Assembly: GCA_030704615.1 (NCBI GenBank)
Contig: CM060733.1
Location: 2,480,001-2,544,000, forward strand
DNA: 64,000 nucleotides
Source of the DNA: Takakia lepidozioides
Lineage: Eukaryota; Streptophyta; Takakiopsida; Takakiales; Takakiaceae
Reading direction: 5' to 3'
Shown here piece by piece: positions 57,386 through 64,000 of this stretch. The notes beneath the pieces were generated by a model. That model was not told where the DNA came from and did no database searches. It saw nothing but the letters and a program-made list of their open reading frames with translations. Positions within the stretch are counted from its first letter, which is position 1. Every line of letters starts with the position of its first letter. Position numbers and translations under genes: made by a program.

Positions 57386-57560
57386 CACTACAACATATTG
57401 CGGCTTTTATGACTTCCATGGCTGCGCAGTCATGATAGATTTGTGGCAGAAATGCCATTTGAAGTCGTAGATGCCTTTTGAAGTCATAACGCAGGTCCGG
57501 GGAAGGCGTATATACGATTGCATGACTCCGGACTCTGCGCAACAAGAGTAATAGAGAGGC
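57386..57560 (+). mobile_element. CACTA-type terminus 2
   Basis: CACTACAACATATTGCGGCT, then GAAGTCGTA/GAAGTCATA subterminal motifs. It closely matches terminus 1 (52,108) in sequence and orientation. No partner end seen. Confidence 0.5.
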
Positions 57561-58109
57561 AGATTAACAGTCCATGCTACCATGCACTCAGAACACAGTA
57601 TAAGTATGTGCTGTTTGTTCCACTGTTGCCCTTTCGAGAGGACAAATGAACTTACTCGTACACTCCATTCGAAACCTGGACAACCCTCCTCCCTGACCTT
57701 CAAAGATTGTTAACCCAAAAACAGAAGAACAGGAAAGCCCCATAGGGCAAAATGGGGCATTTGCGTGGTGGGGAGAGTAGGTGATCTTTGTTGAAAATGT
57801 TTCCATTTTCTGATGAATCTCAGAAACGGAGTCACATGGATCTTTGCTTGGAAAAATCACAGAACAATTTGGACTTGTCCCCTGCAACATGCAGTTGGGA
57901 AGGATGGTGAAGGAGTCACGGAGTTGGAAGGTAAGCATGCAAGCAAGTCAAAGAATGGGCGTCTGATCTTCATGCGGTGGCAGTGGCAGCTTCAACGTGG
58001 ACGTGGCATGCGAGATACATCTTACGTGGAGGCTACGTGTCGCGTCTGTCTATCTTGTCTTGGTCCTCTGGACCCACCACCTATGCGAGCTCCCTTCTCT
58101 GTGGGTAGT
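57561..58109. other. Upstream region of the BAH gene
   Basis: No coding recognised. It probably holds the promoter of the host gene to the right. Confidence 0.4.
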
Positions 58110-58116
58110 TATAAAT
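58110..58116 (+). promoter_or_regulatory. Candidate TATA box of the BAH gene
   Basis: TATAAAT 327 bp before the start codon; the only good TATA match in the last few hundred bases upstream. The implied 5' UTR would be about 300 nt. Confidence 0.4.
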
Positions 58117-58442
58117 GTGGAGTAGCGTTTTTGATGTGAGTTTTCCCTAGGTCCCTAGGTCCCAACATCACTGTCTGTGTCTGTTTTCCTAGTGTCGAGT
58201 TTTGGTGGAGTGGGTTTACTCCTCCGGTGCGGAAGTAGTCTCGTGGAAGTTTGGTTTCAATTCGTTAAAGTATTGCATTTGGGTTCATTTCTCCAGAGTA
58301 CGGAGATGATCTGAATTGGTTCTTTGTTTCCAGTCTTGGAAGCTGCGAAGTCACCTGCTTGAGATCTGCAAGGACTGCTACAGTGGCTTGTTTGGGTGGT
58401 TTTGAGAGAGTAGGCGGTTTTCAGAAAGAGATCCGTGTAGGA

Positions 58443-61400
58443 ATGGGAAAGAGGAAGCTGTCGCACGTCAAAGACACAGAAAGTGATGAGAAAGAGGGGA
58501 GTTTGAAAGCTCCAGAGGGAGGGGGCAGTGATGAGGAGACGGCTATGGAGGTGAAGGTCGTCGGGGAAATGCTGAGAAAGTCAGGGAAGGGCAAGTCTGA
58601 ACGTAGGCATTATCAAGCTTTTGAGGTGGATGACTGTCGGTATGATATTGTGAGAATTCAGACCTCAAGACCCTTTCTGTTTGTGTGATTCCCCGTAATG
58701 CGAGATAATTTGGAACTAGACTCATACATGCTGGACAAAGACACGAGTTTTTGGGGGAAAGAGACCTGAGACGATCATTTGGAGAGTGTTTTGGTAAACA
58801 GAGTAGATGTTTCGGCAGTCGTCTTCTTATACAGAAAGTAAGGCAGCCCCATCTTCACAATCCTTGATCGGCAGGTCTTACAAGAAAACCTCGCTAGTAG
58901 CGTATGGATTTAGTATCTTGCGTCTACAAGTTGAGTCTCATCCAACTGGTGAATGGCATGTACTGAGGGCCTAACGGCTGCAAGGTTATAGCATCCTGCA
59001 TTGCACTTAAAATTACTGAACCCTTTCTTTGCCGCTCAAACCTGAGTCACGTCTTATGTGAGGCTGGAGAGCAGCTTGGTCACAACAGTTACTGAAGGCT
59101 TGGCTTGCTTCAGCATTGGGACTTGCACAAGCACCATAAGTAACGACCTTCACAGCAACTAACATACATAGGAGGGTGGCAGTATTAGAGCTTGTGTTGC
59201 ACTGTCCTGACCACTGGAGGAGAGTGTGACGCTTATGACTCGAAGTGGCCTCTCGCTCCACCACCATTGTAGGAATCCTTGCTAATGCCATATCCCAAGT
59301 GCACTTAATGCCAGGCTCTAGGCTGCGGCAAGCCTGTGTTGTCAGGGGGTATGAAACATGCAATCCTCAAAGCAAAGAAAGATTTATCCAGAGTAACAAC
59401 TTGACATTCAAACAAAGTTGTAGATGAGGCAGCACAGATGAGCCATTAAATTTTTTATTTTACACTCTAGCTGATCCATTGGCGTTGTGTGTAGGGGGAG
59501 GTGGCAGTATTTTTAACTGAGATTTGAGTTGTATGCATGAGCTAAACCTTCCAAGATCCTCTGATTCTTGGACAACCTCATGATAGCAGAATGGTCAGCA
59601 TGCGCCTACCATTGATAGTCTTGCAGGATCAGTCCAGGTTTGCATGCTTTCAAGGGCATTTTTTGTTTCTTAAAGGCGTGAAGAGATGTAATGGTGTGTA
59701 AATTTCTTAGTGGTTCATGCCGAACCTGTTTAAAGGGTGGTTTGTCTACATAATACATGTATCATGCTAGTGTGCTGGGTTCCTCCCACTACATTTGCGA
59801 GTTGTGCATAGCAGTAGGTTCTCCATTCTGTTTTTGGAGCTCTATCCACTGGTCACAGGAGTTCCTGTTGAGATGCGCACAAATTCAAATCTGCTCACTC
59901 TCCCTTGAGTTCAAAATACAAAATAATTTCATGGGTATTTGGCCAAGTGCTACTCACTTCTCGAGGTTTCAAAAGCTGACAACTCTTGTTTGCTTGAGGA
60001 TGTTTGCTTTAGGATGGTTGTTGTTGACAACGAAGAGAATGAGCTTATACCAAGTGTATTTGTGTAACTTAGCAGGTCAGTGAGATTGTCTGTCATGTCT
60101 TTGCAAGTTACTGGACTACAGACTGCTTTGTCCAAAATCCTCAACCAATCAAGTTACTTAGTGCCATTATCTTAGGACTAACGCAGCAGTTGTTCGTGTG
60201 TTTCTTTGCAGGACGACCCTGTGTTAGTCACACCCGAGAAGAATGGCCAAAAGCCCTATGTTGCAATCATCAAGGTAAGCCAGCTGGGTGTTGTCACGTC
60301 AGGTCTTTTGCTGGACTACATACCAGGCGAAATGGGTTGCTCTAGGAACTAGGAGGGGGCCTTTGTCTCAGATGCAGAGTCTCACCCTGATTTTGCTTTT
60401 GTCCTCCCAGGAAATTAAACAGACAAGAGATGGGTCGATCCAAGTTACAGGCCAGTGGTTCTACCGGCCCGAGGAGGCTGAGAAGAAAGGTGGGGGCACA
60501 TGGGTATCTACCGACTCCCGCGAGCTTTTCTACAGTTTCCACATTGACGAGGTTCCGGCAGAATCAGTAATGCATAAGTGCCAAGTCTACTTCATTCCTC
60601 CCCAGAAGCAGCTGCCTCTGCGTTCCAAGCACCCAGGTTTTATAGTGCGCCGGGTGTATGATGCATGTGAGAAAAAATTGTTCAATCTCACTGACAAGGA
60701 CTATGAAGATCCAATGCAGAAGGAGATAGACTTGCTTGTACAGAAAACAAGAGATGCATTGGGAGATTTACCCGATGTTGAGGGAGAGGAAACTGTGCCC
60801 ACTGGAGAGGATGAATATGCTGATCCCAAGGCCAAGCGGCAACGGTCTGTGAGGAGGATGACACCTCTTAATGTCAATAGGGAAGATGCACTGGCCATAG
60901 AAATAGGAGGGAAGGTTGAGACTCCACCAGGGAAGTCTGAAACAGTTGGACGGGGCGATACGCCTACAAGCTGTGGAGGGCCAGACCTTGAGGTCTCATC
61001 TCTTTTGCGAACCCATAATGTGCACTTTGGTGTTCATGCACGAGACCGATGGCTGGAGAAGCTTGTCCATACTGTGAGGGATCTCTGTGGAGGAGGTAAA
61101 GGTTTCCGTGTACGAAATGGAGGGGAGGACACTTCAAACAAGGACAACATGAGTGGTCTCACAGAGTTGGATGCAGGTGCGGCTAGCAAGCCTCAGGATG
61201 GAGGTGAAACAGAAGCTTCAAAACAAGGATCAGCTGAGGAAAGTGTCTTGGTAGGTTATGTTCCCCTTGAGCCTACTTGAAAGGTGTGGAATAATAATTA
61301 GCTGGTCTGTTTTGCTGACTCTTCCGATATACCTTTTAGTTTTCTTAACAAACATTCTTGAAACATCACGTGATGCAGACTGCTGTGATGTTCAGAGTGA

Positions 61401-64000
61401 CAGATGCTTGAAGCATAGAGGGGGTTGGCACGATAAATAGGTGGTGTGGGCTTTCGGTTTGGGTCCTATGGCCACTTCAGTCACCATGTTAATGGTTTTG
61501 GATGATGGGATATATGGATTGCAGGGTGAAGGATTTCTGGCATGGCGGGAAATTGCAGATGTCGCAGTTGAGGTAATAAGTGCCTTGGAAACGTTGAGCT
61601 ACGATTCCCTGGGCAATGATCTTCACAAGTATAACATTAAAATGCGCCAACTTGATTTCAATTTGAAGGTGAGTGGCTAACTTTCATGAATCTCCTTCCA
61701 TCTCTGGTCCCTTCTCTCCCTCTCCTCCACTGTGTGCTACTGTAAGTTTGTGTGCTCTTTCTCTCCCTCTCCCTGCTTGCATCTTTGTCTCTTAAGTGTT
61801 GATCCACAACATCTGTTCAGCTGATACCATGCACTTCCGGACTAGTGCTTATTAGACTTTTCTTGCCATAGCCTTGTGAGACTCTGCGGCCAGTTTGGAG
61901 GATACAGAAAAGGGGGCGAGATGAGGTAATAGGACAGCAGAATGGGGATCACTACCAATGAGAAGGGTCCGTCCAGTGGCAGGACTTACCTTCAGTATGA
62001 GTGATTGTGGTGTCCTCTGGATTACAGACATGGCGAATGAAGCGGACAAGCAAGACAGTTTCCAAACTTGTCATGTGATTGTCTACCACTGGCCTCTAGT
62101 AGGAAAGAGGACTGATGGAGTTCTTGATATGTGATGGAATAAGCTTGGAATTGAAGAAATTTCTTATTTAGCCTTGCGTTTGTTAATGTCCAGAGTAGCA
62201 AAGTGCTTGCACGGCGGCTGTTGAATAAGGAGCTGGAGCCCTTAACAGTTTTGAACATGACACCTGCGGAATTGAAGGTGGGGATCTCTTTTTGGTGTTT
62301 GATGACCTAGCTCAGAGAAACATTCTTGTTCATACTTCTTCAACCCCACCCACCTCCCTAGACCTTTGTTTACTTCGGACATGTGATTTGTATTGACCTG
62401 AGTTCTCTGTCGATCCCAACAGGATGGTTTCACAACTGTGGAAAAAGTTGCCCAAGAACCACCTGAGGAGGAGGCTATACAGGTATTTCTCTTCCCAATT
62501 GAACCTTAGGTCATAAATTTCTTTCTCTCTGTCCATCTATGTCCAGCTTGCACAGGGCGCAACTGGGAAATTGAAACTGAAGAACACTTCTTCTGTTGCC
62601 CTCTATATTACGAGATCCGTGGGAGATTCCACTGTCTATTCCGTGGAACTCAATCTCTCACTGAAGTCTTCCACTATGAGGATCAGAAATGCTTGGCAGC
62701 TTACCTGCACGAGGCCTTCACCCTTAGACAATCCCTCGAGCAATAGTTTTATTTTTGGCGCTGGTTTTGTTTCCTCTCTAATTTTTTTCCATTTTGTCCC
62801 ATAAGCTCTATGAGCTTTCCGGGGACGTTATAAAGTACCATTTCATTTCATTCATTTCATTTCTCTTTGTTCCATTCTCTCTCCGTACGTCCAAGTCAGG
62901 CAATTGCATTACTCTGAATGTTTTCTTTCCCTTATAGCCTCTTCCGACATGAGCTGGAAGGCCAGAACTCATTCAGTTTTCAAACATAATGTGTGCTACT
63001 GCAGCTAGCCTTCATGCTGGTAGTAGAAGATTCTCTCTTTCAATCTCCCCCCCCACACCCTTTCCCTCCTCTATACTCCGTTGGAGTGAGAACTGGTTCA
63101 TTCCCTGACACCACGCAAAATTTGAAGGATTACTTTTCTGACTGTCTGGGTATTATCTGAAGCGAGGAAGGTAGATATTGGACATGACACAATGCCTATG
63201 ACAGATGGCGGATGTGCGGTGTTCGATTTGCACGGAACGTCAAGTGGGTGTGAAAGATATTATCCATGTTGGCTACGGCGATCGCTATCAGGTACTACTT
63301 GTCTTTTGAACACACCTGCGGGGACGACCATACCTCTGTATTTTTGTACTCAGTTATGATGTGGCTCTAATAGATGCCTGTAGTATTCCATATCCATCAG
63401 ATATTCTATAATGCTTATATTGGTAATAAGCTTTGAATTTTCCCAAATTTTGTACCTGGTAGTAATTCAGGGTTTGTGCAGCTTGAATGTCTCAAGTGTG
63501 GCCATTCCTGGTACGCATCAAGAGACACAATCTCATCGTTGGTAGACGCACAGCCATCACCAACGACGGTGGGTGCAGCCCCCTGGGCCACTTCCAAGTT
63601 TGAGGAGGTGGAGAAGGACCTCACGAGCCCCCACGAAGGGATGGTAAGCAGTTCTGCTGACTCAAGCATCGCAGTACCCGCACCACCTCCACACACCACA
63701 AGCCATTACCAGGAAGTTCAAAATCTTCTCACTGAGAAGATCCCAGTTACCAACCACCCTCATGATGGAACAGGGACTGTGACCACTGATCAAAGTATTG
63801 GGAACTCGAACCCTCAAGAAGACTCTCACTTATCAGGGGGTATTCCAGAAGCAAACCCTCCACTTTCTACTGGGGTACGACAGTCTAGCGATGGTGACAT
63901 GTCCCCTTCCAGTACACATGTTGAGAACTCACAAGGGTCTATACTGGGAAAGATTGAGACAGTGCCAAATGGTGGAGAAGATCATATCATTAGCAAGGTC
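58443..64000 (+). CDS. AIPP3: BAH-domain/TFIIS-like chromatin protein, AIPP3/BDT1 orthologue (3' end outside window)
   Basis: Eight visible exons: 58,443-58,649; 60,212-60,274; 60,411-61,250; 61,525-61,668; 62,194-62,277; 62,423-62,482; 63,205-63,291; 63,482 to beyond 64,000. All have GT/AG borders and join in phase 0 without a stop. The start MGKRKLSHVK is the first ATG in frame. The BAH domain spans exons 1-3 (HYQAFEVDDCRYDI, DDPVLVTPEKNGQKPYVAII, GQWFYRPEEAEKKGGGTW, ELFYSFHIDEVPAESVMHKC, KHPGFIVRRVYD). A TFIIS-like helical region covers exons 3-6 (RDRWLEKLV, KYNIKMRQLDFNLK, LARRLLNKELEP, MTPAELK). Exons 7-8 form a C4 zinc ribbon (CSIC...CLKC, HSWYASRD). In Arabidopsis this family reads H3K27me3 and represses transcription with PHD partners. 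Exon 8 continues as a Ser/Pro-rich tail. Confidence 0.9.
58650..60211 (+). other. Intron 1 of the BAH gene
   Basis: 1,562 bp, GTGAGAA donor and TTTCTTTGCAG acceptor. No element recognised in it; short frames lack motifs. Confidence 0.75.
62540..62875 (+). mobile_element. 5'-truncated LINE 3' end inside intron 6 of the BAH gene
   Basis: An open 68-codon frame runs from CPACTGRNWEIETEEHFFCC (CCHC-type LINE zinc knuckle) through PLYYEIRGRFHCLF and DQKCLAAYLHEAF to a TAG at 62,744. A 3' UTR follows, ending in a simple CATTT repeat tail (TTTCATTTCATTCATTTCAT). It matches the fragment at 34,140-34,330. It lies in the sense orientation within the intron 62,483-63,204 and does not disturb the splice sites. 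Confidence 0.78.

Noticed and set aside
56910-57545. Single 211-codon host protein
   Set aside because: Only parts in changing phases match a LINE tail; the first 60 codons are antisense of the CACTA-like terminus.

Overview
This is nuclear DNA of a green streptophyte, not a prokaryote. It has spliceosomal introns with GT/AG borders, plant-type LTR, CACTA, MULE, LINE and Penelope-like elements, and one host gene that reads as the orthologue of a land-plant BAH/TFIIS-like chromatin protein. The low gene density, the mass of decayed transposons and a retrotransposon carrying a cytosine methyltransferase suggest a large charophyte genome such as Chara; that identity is an inference.

Layout. 1-5,860 (minus): a Ty3/Gypsy element whose first open frame joins Gag, protease and a DNMT3-like C5-cytosine methyltransferase; an in-frame TAG separates it from RT/RNase H, which runs off the left edge. 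6.4-7.2 kb: an unrecognised 278-codon frame on the same strand. 7.9-8.7 kb: an Lsm/NAA38-like fragment and a processed RPL28 pseudogene. 9.2-13.3 kb: AT-rich, with hairpins and a tRNA-derived SINE. 13.3-22.5 kb: GGCGCC-centred palindromes, a broken MULE/SWIM transposase and a 96-bp tandem array. 22.5-28 kb: dispersed repeats and a UPF1-like helicase fragment. 28-33 kb (minus): a broken CACTA (tnp2) transposase and, just upstream on the same strand, a SET-domain frame. 33-38 kb: low-complexity and minisatellite DNA.

38,031-46,297 (plus): a complete but decayed chromodomain element of the Tf1/sushi type, with two LTRs, an 11-nt self-priming signal and a target-site duplication. Between its RNase H and integrase lies a 1.85-kb DNMT-RT segment copied from a relative of the element at the left edge. 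48.4-52.1 kb: a Penelope-like RT (minus) and a LINE RT (plus), both broken. 52.3-55.3 kb (minus): three split PDF-motif exon pairs of an OSB-like organellar ssDNA-binding gene, interleaved with PPR fragments. 55.7 kb: a second SINE. 56.9-57.4 kb: a LINE tail.

58,443-64,000 (plus): the only apparently intact host gene. It is an AIPP3/BDT1-like protein (BAH domain, TFIIS-like helical region, C4 zinc ribbon) whose eight visible exons all join in phase 0 and continue past the right edge.

The main theme is chromatin writers and readers in mobile DNA: two DNMT copies, one SET domain next to a CACTA transposase and one integrase chromodomain. Stop codons in the older elements are mostly explained by C-to-T change, as expected of methylated repeats.
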